A stretch of DNA of 59,765 nt from contig NZ_BDBP01000067.1 in assembly GCF_001613045.1 (NCBI RefSeq), positions 1-59,765 of the forward strand, in the 5' to 3' direction. Positions within the stretch are counted from its first letter, which is position 1. Each line of letters begins with the position of its first letter. Position numbers and translations under genes: made by a program. Shown piece by piece: positions 36,929 to 45,573 of the stretch. Under the pieces are notes generated by a model. The model worked only from the letters and a program-made list of their open reading frames with translations, did not search any database and had not been told where the DNA came from. The stretch is from Nocardia lijiangensis NBRC 108240 (GTDB taxonomy: Bacteria; Actinomycetota; Actinomycetes; Mycobacteriales; Mycobacteriaceae).

Positions 36929-38116
36929 CTACAGGTCGACCGCTACGGCGCGCAGGCGCTCGATGGTGGGGGCGTCGGGCCAGTATCTGGCCAGGTAGCG
37001 GGGCGGGGACATGGAGGGGACCGGGGTGAGGTCGGTGACGGCCGCGAGGGTGGCGAAGGGGATGGCGAGGGTTTCGACGATCTCGTCGTTCTCGTCGGTC
37101 AGGCAGAGATCGATGTAGTCGGCTTCGGGGAGCAGGGTCTGGATTTCCTCCGCCCAGGGGGCGATGGTGTACGAACCGTCGTCGCCGGTCGTGAAGTTGA
37201 GCCCGGAGGGGTATGCGGGGTCGATGCCGTAGGGCGCGAAGCCGTCTTCGTCGTCCAGCGCCTCGATGAGCACTTCGTGCTGGGCGTGGTACTCGGTGCT
37301 GGCCAGGCCGCAGCGTGCCCGGTGGGCGGCGTGCAGCTGCGGGTGCGGGCCCGCCAGGTCGAACGGGACGACCGCGCCGTTCTCGCCGGTGGTGTAGGCC
37401 TGGGGTGAGAGGCGCCGCACCGCGTCGACGTACTGCGACTCGGCGGTTTCGAAGAGGTGCTCGAGAAGTTCGGGTTCGTCCAGCGCGAGGATGAGGCAAT
37501 CGTCCTCGGGGATGAAGGCGACGGCTCGGCGACCCTCGGCGCCGAGCGAGGACAGCCAGCCGGGGAGCAGCAGCCAGGAGGTCGCGTAGTGGTCGCCGTC
37601 GTCGACGATGCGCGAATATGCGCCCTCCTCCAGTTCGACGTCAGGCGCTTTCTCCGCGAGGTTTTCGCGCGCGGCGTCGAACACCTCGTAGGGTGTGACG
37701 CCCCAGCCTGTCACGTGGTCGGGCGCGACGAGGATGCGCTTGTCGGGCAGGTCGATCGCGACCAGCTCGTCGATGAAGGGGAAGGCCGGGCGCGAGATCG
37801 GGCGCACGCCGGGCCCGCCGTAGGTGGACGGGCGCAGGATCGGAAAGAGCATGGACCGGGCCGATTCCCAATCCGAGGGCGAGTCGTCGGTGGCGTGCAA
37901 CGCCGAGAGGAACCGCGTGACGCGCTCCGAACGGTCCTCGGGCGAAAGCTCGGCGGTGTCGCGGAAGATGTTGTGCAGGTTGATGACCAGGCCGTCGGGC
38001 AGTTCGAAGCAGAATTCGGTGGGTTGATACTTCGCGCCCTCGATGCCCAGGTCGTCGAGGTGTCGGCGCACGAGCGCGGCGAACTCGCTCGACGTTGGCT
38101 TTCGTGAATTGTTCAC
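36929..38116 (-). CDS. Conserved hypothetical protein, possibly DUF1444-like
   Basis: A soluble acidic protein of about 395 residues, taking GTG 38116 (VNNSRKPTSSEFAALVRRHLDDL) as start; the frame is open 102 bases further. I do not recognise it firmly. The early part (VINLHNIFRDTAELSPEDRSERVTRFLSALH) has the flavour of DUF1444/YtpQ proteins. The rest is rich in Asp/Glu/Pro with no membrane helix or signal peptide and no catalytic motif I can name. It is convergent with the tRNA-Ala and is not part of the conserved origin order, so it begins the accessory stretch. Confidence 0.6.
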   Translation of the reverse strand: MNNSRKPTSSEFAALVRRHLDDLGIEGAKYQPTEFCFELPDGLVINLHNIFRDTAELSPEDRSERVTRFLSALHATDDSPSDWESARSMLFPILRPSTYGGPGVRPISRPAFPFIDELVAIDLPDKRILVAPDHVTGWGVTPYEVFDAARENLAEKAPDVELEEGAYSRIVDDGDHYATSWLLLPGWLSSLGAEGRRAVAFIPEDDCLILALDEPELLEHLFETAESQYVDAVRRLSPQAYTTGENGAVVPFDLAGPHPQLHAAHRARCGLASTEYHAQHEVLIEALDDEDGFAPYGIDPAYPSGLNFTTGDDGSYTIAPWAEEIQTLLPEADYIDLCLTDENDEIVETLAIPFATLAAVTDLTPVPSMSPPRYLARYWPDAPTIERLRAVAVDL

Positions 38117-38171
38117 TCGGCCAAAGTAATCACCCGCACCGACAGCCGCAGCACGGCGGGGTTGCCGAACC

Positions 38172-39485
38172 TCACATGCCGACGAAATCGATGATCGGAG
38201 CGGGATAGCCGGCATCAATACGCCACGGCGTGTGGATCCACGGACCCTCGAGGTGCGCGAGTTCCGGGATCCAACGCCGCACGTAATCGCCCGCGGGGTC
38301 GTAGCGCTTGGCCTGGCGCAGCGGGTTGAGTGCGCGGTTGGGCCTGGTGTCCGTGCCGGTGCCCGCCACCCACTGCCAGTTGAGCTGGTTGTTGGCGAGA
38401 TCGGCGTCGACGAGCCAGTAGAGGAAGTGAGCCGCGCCGATGCGCCAGTGCACCCGAAGGGATTTGGTGAGGAAGCTGGCCGCGATCAGGCGCGCGCGGC
38501 CCGGCATCCAGCCTTCGGCGCGCAGCTGACGCATGCCCGCGTCGACGATCGGGTAGCCGGTGCGTCCGTCGCGCCACGCGTCCACCGCGTGCGGGTCGTC
38601 GCGCCAGTGGGTCGGGCGTGCGCGATAGTCGTGCCAGGCGGCGTCGGGCCGGGCGGCCAGGAGCTGGTGGTGGAAGTCGCGCCAGGCCAGCTGCCTGGCG
38701 AAGGCGTGTCCGCCCTCGGTCGACATGTCGACCCGGCGTACCACCTCGGTGGGGGACAGGCAGCCGAAGTGCAAGTAGGCCGAGAGCCGGGAGGTGGCGT
38801 CGGCGGCCAGATCGTCGCTGTGCCGCGCGTACCCGGCGAGCGGGCCGGACAGCCAGTCGCGCAGAAGCTTTCGGCCCGTCGTCTCTCCGCCGACGGCCAG
38901 CCGGGGCGAGGATTCGCCCGAGCGCAGATCGTCGGGCTTCGGCAGCGGGTCGCCCGATATTCGCGGCAGGGTGAGGGCGCGTGGTTTGCCGAGAGGCTTG
39001 CGCCGGTGTGTTTCCGACCAGCGCCGGAAGTAGGGGGTGAAGACCGCGAAATGATCGCGACCGGTCGACGGCACCAGCAGCTCCGGGTCGACCGCGGTGA
39101 CGGTGGCGGCGTGCACGTCGACGCGACAGTCACGGCGCCGCAGCCGTTCACGCAATCCGTCCGCGCGCGACCGGCTGTACCCGCTCACGTCCTCGGCGAG
39201 ATGCACTTTCACGGAGCCGGTTTCGGCGACTACGCGGTCGACCTCGTCCACCACCTCGCCGCGGCGCACTACGAGTCGTCCGCCGACCGCGCGGAGTTCG
39301 TTGTCGAGTTCGGCGAGGGCGGCGGCGAGGAAGCGAGCGCGGTTGGGCGGGCAGCGATCCGGTACCAGGTCGCGATCGATGACGAACAGCGGAACCACCG
39401 TGTCGCCCTCCCGGTGTGCCGCGGTGAGGACCGGATTGTCGTGCACCCGTAGGTCGCGGGTGAAGAGCGCCACCGAGGTTGTCAT
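38172..39485 (-). CDS. phr: Deoxyribodipyrimidine photolyase
   Basis: A 437-residue FAD-dependent class I photolyase that repairs UV pyrimidine dimers using light. ATG 39485 opens MTTSVALFTRDLRVHDNPVL. The antenna-binding Rossmann domain spans about 1-135. The FAD domain has RLSAYLHFGCLSPTEV, the stretch QLAWRDFHHQLLAARPD, TGYPIVDAGMRQLRAEGWMP and LNWQWVAGTGTDTRPN. It lies 58 bases after the lipocalin gene, probably on the same transcript, and divergent from a CarH/LitR-like regulator, which suggests light control. Confidence 0.95.
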   Translation of the reverse strand: MTTSVALFTRDLRVHDNPVLTAAHREGDTVVPLFVIDRDLVPDRCPPNRARFLAAALAELDNELRAVGGRLVVRRGEVVDEVDRVVAETGSVKVHLAEDVSGYSRSRADGLRERLRRRDCRVDVHAATVTAVDPELLVPSTGRDHFAVFTPYFRRWSETHRRKPLGKPRALTLPRISGDPLPKPDDLRSGESSPRLAVGGETTGRKLLRDWLSGPLAGYARHSDDLAADATSRLSAYLHFGCLSPTEVVRRVDMSTEGGHAFARQLAWRDFHHQLLAARPDAAWHDYRARPTHWRDDPHAVDAWRDGRTGYPIVDAGMRQLRAEGWMPGRARLIAASFLTKSLRVHWRIGAAHFLYWLVDADLANNQLNWQWVAGTGTDTRPNRALNPLRQAKRYDPAGDYVRRWIPELAHLEGPWIHTPWRIDAGYPAPIIDFVGM

Positions 39486-39543
39486 CGGGCGGCTCCGCAC
39501 CGACGCGAACGCGACCCTCGCGGGGCCCATACCGTCTCGACCA

Positions 39544-40143
39544 TCACGTCGTGCACAGCGGTGCGATCGCGGACAGCCCGCCGATGGTCGGCGAGGTGAG
39601 GTAGAGACACGGGTTCTGGCCCGCGGCGACGATCGCCGCCTGCACGTCTGCCCATGCTTGCCTGTCGAGGGCGGGATTACGGGCGAGTACGAAGCCCGAG
39701 GCGCGGGTCGGGTCGGTCACGATCGCCCAGGAATAGTCCGGGCCGAGTGCGGTGACGATGTAGTTCGTCGGGCCGTCCAGCTGATCCTGGGTGAGTACGC
39801 CGGGAAAGCTGACGTGCAGCTGCGCGCCCGTGACCCGATCGTTCACCCGCGCGGTGCCGCGGATCTCGTTGACCGTCCCGGTCCATGTGGTGCACCGGTT
39901 GTGCACGGCGATGTCGCCGTTCGGGTCGAGTGCGTAGTCGGCGGTGGTGTCGCGAGCGCAGGCGAGGTTGAAGTATTGCGGAACCGCGGCGAGTTGACGC
40001 CACGTGCCGAGGTAGCGGTCGAGGTCGAGGGCGGGCACGGGGGCGGGCGGTTCGGCCGCCGCGGTGCCGATGGCCGCGCCCGTCACCGCGATGACAGCGG
40101 TCGCGAGATGTACGCACCATCGTGTTGTTCGGCGAGAGTCCAT
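39544..40143 (-). CDS. Secreted lipocalin-family protein
   Basis: A 199-residue protein with a signal peptide (RRTTRWCVHLATAVIAVTGA through GTAAAEPPAP). The mature part has the lipocalin GxW motif and Blc-type pattern DLDRYLGTWRQLAAVPQYFN, followed by NPNGDIAVHN-like strands (DPNGDIAVHNRC) and YSWAIVTDPTRASGFVLARN. Blc-type lipocalins bind membrane lipids. No lipobox Cys follows the signal peptide, so it is likely secreted. A very strong ribosome-binding site GAGGAGG precedes ATG 40143. It is first in an operon with phr. Confidence 0.88.
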   Translation of the reverse strand: MDSRRTTRWCVHLATAVIAVTGAAIGTAAAEPPAPVPALDLDRYLGTWRQLAAVPQYFNLACARDTTADYALDPNGDIAVHNRCTTWTGTVNEIRGTARVNDRVTGAQLHVSFPGVLTQDQLDGPTNYIVTALGPDYSWAIVTDPTRASGFVLARNPALDRQAWADVQAAIVAAGQNPCLYLTSPTIGGLSAIAPLCTT

Positions 40144-40172
40144 CGGACCTCCTCGAGTCGGCGACTCTTGCC

Positions 40173-40204
40173 ATGATAGCAGTCAACGATGCACAAACGA
40201 TGCA
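40173..40204. promoter_or_regulatory. Candidate operator: 11-bp-period direct repeat in the lipocalin/MerR gap
   Basis: AACGATGCA occurs at 40185-40193 and 40196-40204, an 11-bp period, with a further GATG at 40209. On the minus strand a TATCAT hexamer (complement of 40173-40178) is a plausible -10 of the lipocalin-phr operon, which places the repeats over its -35 zone. CarA/CarH-type regulators bind tandem repeats of 11-bp period, so this is the likely binding site of the adjacent regulator. The assignment is inference. Confidence 0.6.
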
Positions 40205-40278
40205 AATAGATGTCCGCCACGACGTGAGTTCGGGCGTCCATGCGGAACGGAACGACCTCGACCGGGCAGAATGAGACG

Positions 40279-41115
40279 ATGCCCGCCGGTTCCGTTCCCG
40301 CCTCCGCCGCGGCCGGATACACGGTGCGCGCGGTGGCCGAGCGTCTCGGTATCCCGACCGCGACCCTGCGCAGCTGGAACCGTCGCTACGAGATCGGGCC
40401 CGCCCAGGATCGGCCCGGCCGCCACCGGCTCTACAGCGAAACCGATATCGCGGTGCTGGAGCGCATGCTCGAACTGATCCGCGAGGGTGCGAGCCCGGGA
40501 GGCGCGGCCGTCGCGGCGCGCGGACCCGCACTCGCGCTGGGGGATCGGACCGCGCTGCTCGCCGCCGCGTTCGCCCTGGAGACCGGTACGGTCAGCGCCC
40601 AGGTGGAATCGCATATCCGCGCCTACGGCGTGGTCGACACCTGGGAACTGTTGTGCCGCCCCGCTTTCGCCGACATCGTCGCGCGGCAGGGCAGCGGCGA
40701 GGGCTGCGTGGACGTCGAGCATCTGCTGTCCTGGTGCGTCGCGGCAGCCATGCAACGAACGAATCCGCCCGTCGGCCCGGCAGGGACCGTGCTCGCCTGC
40801 ACCAGCGGTGAAACACATGCGTTGCCGCTCGACGTGCTGCGGGCTGCGCTGGCCGAACGCGGTGCCGGCGCACGGATGCTCGGCCCCGATGTTCCGACCG
40901 CGGCGCTGGTCGATGCCCTTGCCCGGCAGCAGGATCCGGCGGCGGTGCTGCTCTGGTCGCAGCGCGAATCGACGGCGCTGACTTCGGCCGTTCGCGCGTG
41001 CCTCGCGGCAGGGGCTCGGGTGTTCCTCGGCGGCCCCGGCTGGGACGACGTGATTCTGCCCGACGCCGCGGTTCGCGTGGAGAGTCTGGCCGACGCCGTG
41101 GATCGGCTGCGCTGA
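40279..41115 (+). CDS. MerR-type regulator with cobalamin-binding-like domain (CarH/LitR-like)
   Basis: A 278-residue regulator starting near ATG 40279 (an ATG at 40240 is also in frame). The N-terminal MerR helix-turn-helix is YTVRAVAERLGIPTATLRSW, with the wing RRYEIGPAQDRPGRHRLYSE. The middle is a helical-bundle domain and the C terminus a Rossmann-like B12-binding domain (SGETHALPLDVLRAAL, ending FLGGPGWDDVILPDA). The lower-ligand His of ExHxxG is kept (ETH). In the capping motif Wx9EH only EH remains (GCVDVEHLLSW); the Trp position is Gln. It probably represses the divergent lipocalin-phr operon. Confidence 0.85.
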   Translation: MPAGSVPASAAAGYTVRAVAERLGIPTATLRSWNRRYEIGPAQDRPGRHRLYSETDIAVLERMLELIREGASPGGAAVAARGPALALGDRTALLAAAFALETGTVSAQVESHIRAYGVVDTWELLCRPAFADIVARQGSGEGCVDVEHLLSWCVAAAMQRTNPPVGPAGTVLACTSGETHALPLDVLRAALAERGAGARMLGPDVPTAALVDALARQQDPAAVLLWSQRESTALTSAVRACLAAGARVFLGGPGWDDVILPDAAVRVESLADAVDRLR

Positions 41116-41144
41116 ACTCCCGGTTCGAGAAGTGCGGGCGGTTC

Positions 41145-42497
41145 TCAGTGCGCGGTTCGGCCGAGCAGGTGGCGCAGTGTCGCGTCGAGGTCGGGGGTCC
41201 GGAACGTGTGGCCCGCCGCGACCAACCGGGTCGGCAGCACGCGCTGGTCGGCGGCGGCGAGTTCGCGCGCGCCCTGCCTGCCGAGCAGCAGGGCCGGGCC
41301 GAAGTCGGGCACCGGAAGGAGGGCGGGACGGTGTAGCACGTGCGCGAGCACCTCGGTGTATTCGCTGTTGCGTACCGGCTGTGGCGCAACGGCATTGATC
41401 GGTCCGGAGAGGGCTTCGTCCCACAGCGCGCGGTGGTACACGTCGACGAGATCGTCCAGACCGATCCAGGACAGCCATTGGCGTCCGTCGCCGATCCGCC
41501 CGCCGAGACCCGCACTGAACAACGGGCGCAGCAGCCGCATGCTGCCGCCGCGCGGAGACTGCACGACGCCGGTGCGGACCCGGACGGTTCGGATGCCCGC
41601 GTCCTCGGCGGGACCGGTGGCGGCCTCCCAGTCGGCGACGACCTCGGCGAGGAAGCCGTCGCCACGGCCCGCGTCCTCGGTGAGCGTCTCGTCGCCGCGG
41701 TCGTAGCCGTAGAAGCCGATGGCGGAGGCGCTGACGAACGTCGAAAGACCGGATCGCGCGGCGAGTTCGGCCAGTTTGCGCGTCGGCCCGATCCGGCTCT
41801 CGGCGACGGCCCGCTTGTGCTCCTCGGTGAATCGTCCCGCGATCGACGCGCCCGCCAGGTGCACCACCGCGTCCACGCCGTCGAACAGCGCGGGATCCGG
41901 ATCGGCGGGATCCCAGCGGCGTTCGCCGGGAGTGCGGGCCGGATGACGCACCAGTCGCAGCACGCGGTGGCCGCCGGTGCCGAGAAAGGCGCACAGCGCG
42001 GTGCCGATCAGGCCGGACGCCCCGGTCACCGCGACGGTCGCGGTGCCGAAGCCGTGCTCGGCGGCGCGGCGGTGCGCGAGCAGATCGTCGGCCAGCTGGC
42101 GGTATCGGTAGTCGAATATCGGCCGCAGCAAGAATTCGGGGATCGGTGTGTCCACCCGATCGATCACGCGGGTGTGCCCTGCGTCGACCTCCTCGAATTC
42201 GTGCACGTGCCGCCAGCGCAGCAGCCGGGCCGCGGGTACGGAGGCGAGTCCGTCCGCGGCGATGGCGTCGACGAAGCGCTGCGGTGGCTGGTAACCGCGG
42301 GGATCGTGCCGGGCCACCCAGCGCAACCCGCCGGGGAGGCCGAGCACTGCGCGTCCGTCGGCGAGCGACTCGGCCTCGGCGATCAGGGAGACGGGATGCC
42401 ACGGCGGCGCGAGCCTGGTGAAGGCGCCGGGACGGGCGTACCAGGCGAAGACCTCGGACCGGGGCGCGGCGACAACGCTCGAGCAGGCGATGGCCAT
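41145..42497 (-). CDS. TIGR01777-family NAD-dependent epimerase with N-terminal SRPBCC domain
   Basis: A 450-residue two-domain protein. Residues 1-140 are a SRPBCC/cyclase-like fold (VVAAPRSEVFAWYARPGAFT; FEEVDAGHTRVIDRVDTPIP). Residues 150-450 are a short-chain dehydrogenase/epimerase of the YfcH/SDR39U1 type: Rossmann loop VAVTGASGLIGTALCAFLG, then VDAVVHLAGASIAGRF, the VSASAIGFYG active Tyr, and GRIGDGRQWLSWIGLDDLVD. The substrate is unknown. Related genes recur in light-inducible photolyase clusters of other bacteria, so it may belong to the same response; it is convergent with the MerR gene. Confidence 0.88.
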   Translation of the reverse strand: MAIACSSVVAAPRSEVFAWYARPGAFTRLAPPWHPVSLIAEAESLADGRAVLGLPGGLRWVARHDPRGYQPPQRFVDAIAADGLASVPAARLLRWRHVHEFEEVDAGHTRVIDRVDTPIPEFLLRPIFDYRYRQLADDLLAHRRAAEHGFGTATVAVTGASGLIGTALCAFLGTGGHRVLRLVRHPARTPGERRWDPADPDPALFDGVDAVVHLAGASIAGRFTEEHKRAVAESRIGPTRKLAELAARSGLSTFVSASAIGFYGYDRGDETLTEDAGRGDGFLAEVVADWEAATGPAEDAGIRTVRVRTGVVQSPRGGSMRLLRPLFSAGLGGRIGDGRQWLSWIGLDDLVDVYHRALWDEALSGPINAVAPQPVRNSEYTEVLAHVLHRPALLPVPDFGPALLLGRQGARELAAADQRVLPTRLVAAGHTFRTPDLDATLRHLLGRTAH

Positions 42498-42534
42498 GTC
42501 TCGACTGTAGTCGCGAACCGCGCGGATGAAACGT

Positions 42535-43269
42535 TTATGCGTCGTTTGTCTCGCGGCGTTCCTCGATCGGCAGCGGGCCGTGCTTGTCCAGATGCAGATA
42601 GGTGTAGCCGGTCACGAGGGTGCACATCACCGTCGCGGTGATCAGCATCGCCCAGCCCGCGACCAGCAAGCTCAGCAGACCGCCGAGCAGAGCGCCCAGC
42701 CCGAAGGACAGGTACAGCAGGAAATAGCCGAGCCAGTCGGCGTAATCGCCGCCGCTGATGTGGCGTTCGATGCCCTGGCCCATTTTCACCAGCGTGCCGG
42801 TGACGTAGCTGAGCGGCACCGAGACCTCGCCGTCCTTGACGAACGAGGTGTTCAGCGCGCCGACGCCGAAGGCGACGAACAGGATCGGGATGAAATCGAT
42901 CTTGGTCGTATCGTCCATGAGGTAGAGCCCCAGATCGATGCCGGTGGCCAGCGCGAGGCAACCGGTGGTGAGCAGGGTGGGCCCGTGCGGGTGACCCGAC
43001 CAGTAGCGCCTGCGACACCAGGAAGCGACGACCACGCCGGACAGGAACGAGCCAAGCAGCAGCGCGGCCGCGACGGCCACGTCGGCTTCCTCGTGGAAGT
43101 AGCCGAGTACGGCGCGCTCGGTGTTGCCCGTCATGAACGTGACGAAGTAGCCGGCGGTGTGCATGAAGGCCGCCGCGCCGATCAGACCGGCCAGTGCCGC
43201 GAGCACCCACGAGATGCGGGCCTCGGCGTCGAAGAGTTCCTTTCTGCGGTCCTCGTCCGGCTGTTTCAC
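42535..43269 (-). CDS. YoaK-like DUF1275 membrane protein
   Basis: A 244-residue integral membrane protein from GTG 43269 (GGGAGGAG upstream) with about six helices. The DUF1275 signature is visible: GLIGAAAFMHTAGYFVTFMTGNTE, the mid-protein GALNTSFVKDGEVSVPLSYVTGTLVKMGQ and the last helices LLSLLVAGWAMLITATVM. The role is unknown; the family is often called a putative transporter. The gene stands 38 bases from the SDR gene in the same orientation and could be co-transcribed. Confidence 0.88.
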   Translation of the reverse strand: MKQPDEDRRKELFDAEARISWVLAALAGLIGAAAFMHTAGYFVTFMTGNTERAVLGYFHEEADVAVAAALLLGSFLSGVVVASWCRRRYWSGHPHGPTLLTTGCLALATGIDLGLYLMDDTTKIDFIPILFVAFGVGALNTSFVKDGEVSVPLSYVTGTLVKMGQGIERHISGGDYADWLGYFLLYLSFGLGALLGGLLSLLVAGWAMLITATVMCTLVTGYTYLHLDKHGPLPIEERRETNDA

Positions 43270-43499
43270 AGGTCAGACTCCTCCCGAGGCGGATACGACC
43301 CCTCAGTGATACCCGCGCGCCCTGAGAATCAGCTGACCGAACGCTGGGTGTGTCCGGCAGTTTGCTGGAACTCACACCGATGCGGCGGTCCCTGCGCTGT
43401 GGTCTCAGCGATCGCGGGGCCCGTCGGCGTCGGCAGTCACACCGCTGCGGTGTTGGCTGCCGCGTCGTACGCCGTGCGCGCCTCGGAGATCTCGCGCTG

Positions 43500-43775
43500 A
43501 TGGTCCTCGGTCCAGGTGACCAGCGCCTGGATGGTTTCGTGCAGGCTGCCGCCGAGCGGGTGGACGATCTCGCGACGCGCCAACGGGTCTGGGACCTGTA
43601 CGCGCAGACCAGCCGGCCGGGCGCGGGGTATCACCTCGGCCAGTTCTGGCGTGCTCCCGACGATCCGCAGCTGCACATCATGAGGTTGGAGCCGTGGCGC
43701 ATCCAGGTGATTCGCGGCGCGGATCTGCGCAGCCGGATCTGGCAGCGCGCCGTCGAGGTCGCGCGGACCGGTTAG
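43500..43775 (+). pseudogene. 5'-truncated pyridoxamine-phosphate-oxidase-like (flavin-binding) remnant
   Basis: The region encodes only the C-terminal half of a PPOX/FMN-split-barrel protein: DGFVQAAAERVDDLATRQRV, then WDLYAQTSRPGAGYHLGQFW and APDDPQLHIMRLEPWRIQVI. Full members are about 150 residues and begin with a segment missing here. The open frame extends upstream to 43350, but that stretch shows no resemblance to the family. I read it as a truncated gene; a short functional protein from ATG 43500 (91 residues) cannot be excluded. Confidence 0.5.
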
Positions 43776-43816
43776 ACGGTCCTCCGCTCCGGCCGGGAGC
43801 GGGCTAGCGTGCAGGA

Positions 43817-44743
43817 GTGGACTTTGTGCTCGACTACCTGCTGACCGAACCCCCGGGTGAACCGGTCGATTCCGTGACCGCCGCTTGGGCCAGGCATCGC
43901 GCGGTCGCGGCCCGCTTCGCCGCGCCCGTGGACGCCGCCGTCGCGGGCGGTTTCGCGGCCGACCGGCTCGGTTTCGCCTTCCTCTCCGGTTATCAAGAGG
44001 CACTGCGCACGCTGCTGCCCGAGTTCCCCGCCGAGGACGCCGTCGCGGTGTCGGCGACCGAGGCGGGCGGCGCGCATCCTTCGGCCATCCGCACCGTGCT
44101 GACCGAGCGCGACGGCGCGGTCACGGTCAGCGGCACCAAGACCTTCACCACGCTGGGCAGTCTGGCGCGCAGGCTCGTGGTCATCGCCAGCGCGGGCGCC
44201 GCCGCCGACGGCCGCAACATGCTGCGGGCGGCGCTGGTCGAGACCGCGGCGCCGGGGGTCACGGTGACGGATCTGCCCGCCGTGCCGTTCGCGCCCGAGA
44301 TTCCGCACGCGACCGTCACTTTCACCGACGCCCCCGCGACCCCGCTGCCCGGCGACGGCTACACCGATTTTCTCAAGCCGTTCCGCACCATCGAGGACGT
44401 GCACGTGCTCGCCGCCGCGCTCGGCTGGCTGGTGCGCGTGGCGCGGGAGTCGTCCTGGCCGCGCCCGGTGCTTCAGAAGCTGCTCGTGTTGGTGGCCGCG
44501 GTGCGCGGACTGGATCTCGGCAGGCCGGGGTCGCCGGGTGTGCACATCGCGCTCGGCGGCGTCTTCGAGGAATTCGCTCGGGTGGTGGACGAGCTCGCGC
44601 CGCTCTGGGAGGCCGCAGACCCGATTGCCCGGGAACGCTGGGAGCGGGATCGCCCCTTGTTCGGCACCGCCGGACGGGTGCGGGCGCAGCGGCTGGCAAC
44701 CGCTTGGCGTGCGGTCGGCTTCGACGACGAAACCACTGGCTGA
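43817..44743 (+). CDS. Short acyl-CoA-dehydrogenase-like protein
   Basis: A 308-residue protein with a recognisable acyl-CoA dehydrogenase middle domain: SATEAGGAHPSAIRTVLTER, then VSGTKTFTTLGSLARRLVVI and PHATVTFTDAPATPLPGDGY. Family members are usually 380 residues. Both the N-terminal helical domain and the C-terminal helices are abbreviated, and I do not see the catalytic Glu region. It may be a divergent flavoprotein with another role. A TAGCGT hexamer at 43805-43810 ends 6 bases before GTG 43817, which suggests leaderless transcription. Confidence 0.75.
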   Translation: MDFVLDYLLTEPPGEPVDSVTAAWARHRAVAARFAAPVDAAVAGGFAADRLGFAFLSGYQEALRTLLPEFPAEDAVAVSATEAGGAHPSAIRTVLTERDGAVTVSGTKTFTTLGSLARRLVVIASAGAAADGRNMLRAALVETAAPGVTVTDLPAVPFAPEIPHATVTFTDAPATPLPGDGYTDFLKPFRTIEDVHVLAAALGWLVRVARESSWPRPVLQKLLVLVAAVRGLDLGRPGSPGVHIALGGVFEEFARVVDELAPLWEAADPIARERWERDRPLFGTAGRVRAQRLATAWRAVGFDDETTG

Positions 44744-45573
44744 GGCACGATCGGGCGCACGGAAAAAGGGTCCGGAAATGGGGAGCGGGCCTCGGCGAAG
44801 GGGGGGAGTTAGCCGAGGCCCGCGTAAGGTCGGCCCGGGGGGGAGGGGCCGACGTGAATGATCCTACGCGAAGAATTGGGATTGTGTACGCATGGGGGTC
44901 TCCACTTTCGGAGATTTTTTGGGGGGTCGACACGCGGTGTGTTCGCCTGTCCGCGGCGGTGTACCGCCGGGTAGCGGCGGTCGCGCGATGCGGCGATGAC
45001 CTGGCGTTTGTCAAAGATGTTGCGGTGCAGCTTATTCCATAAGGCGCTCGGTGCGGCGATACGAAAAGCGATTCCGATCGGAAACATTCCAACGGGTCGC
45101 TTTGTGGCGCGAATCCCGCCGTGAGGGCGCGAGCGGGCTTGATTCTGCCGGGTTTGTCGCGTGTCGCGGCGGTCTGGGCATGTCGGGCGGCGGGCGAATT
45201 GTGTCGTACCCGGGTGCGAGTATGTGGCGGTGGTCACTGGGATGGACATAGCCGGTGCCGCCGCATGTGGTGCGGTCCGGCGTGAGTACCGCTCGCGCGG
45301 GAAACGGGTAGTCGGCTACCCGCGACCCGAGGGGGCGGCACGCGGGACGATCGAACCGGTCGCATCCCGTTCCGGTACCCCCGAGCACCGCCTGGACCGG
45401 GATGCGACCTTTTGCTGTCCGGCTCCGGATAAAGGGGGTGCGCACGGCGGGAGTCGCGACGATACTGACCCCCATATCGGTCGCTCGTCCGACCCAGTGA
45501 CAACGCCACGACGCCGAGATGAGGGGCGTCGACGGCTATACGACATCGAGAATCCACGAAAAACAGGAGAGTC
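44744..45573. other. 830-bp gene-free region upstream of the ABC transporter
   Basis: No supported gene. It holds the hairpin at 44785-44823, a weak TCTCC/GGAGA hairpin (44899-44914) followed by six T, and GC-poorer patches than its surroundings. The promoter of the ABC transporter operon should lie near its right end, but no clear -35/-10 pair is visible. Confidence 0.5.
44785..44823 (+). terminator. Hairpin after the acyl-CoA-dehydrogenase-like gene
   Basis: GCGGGCCTCGGC (44785-44796) pairs perfectly with GCCGAGGCCCGC (44812-44823), a 12-bp stem with a 15-base G-rich loop and no T-run, 41 bases after the stop codon. Confidence 0.7.

Noticed and set aside
44744..45573. A regulator gene upstream of the DrrAB-type transporter
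   Set aside because: Open frames on both strands lack a helix-turn-helix or any recognisable motif and have atypical composition.
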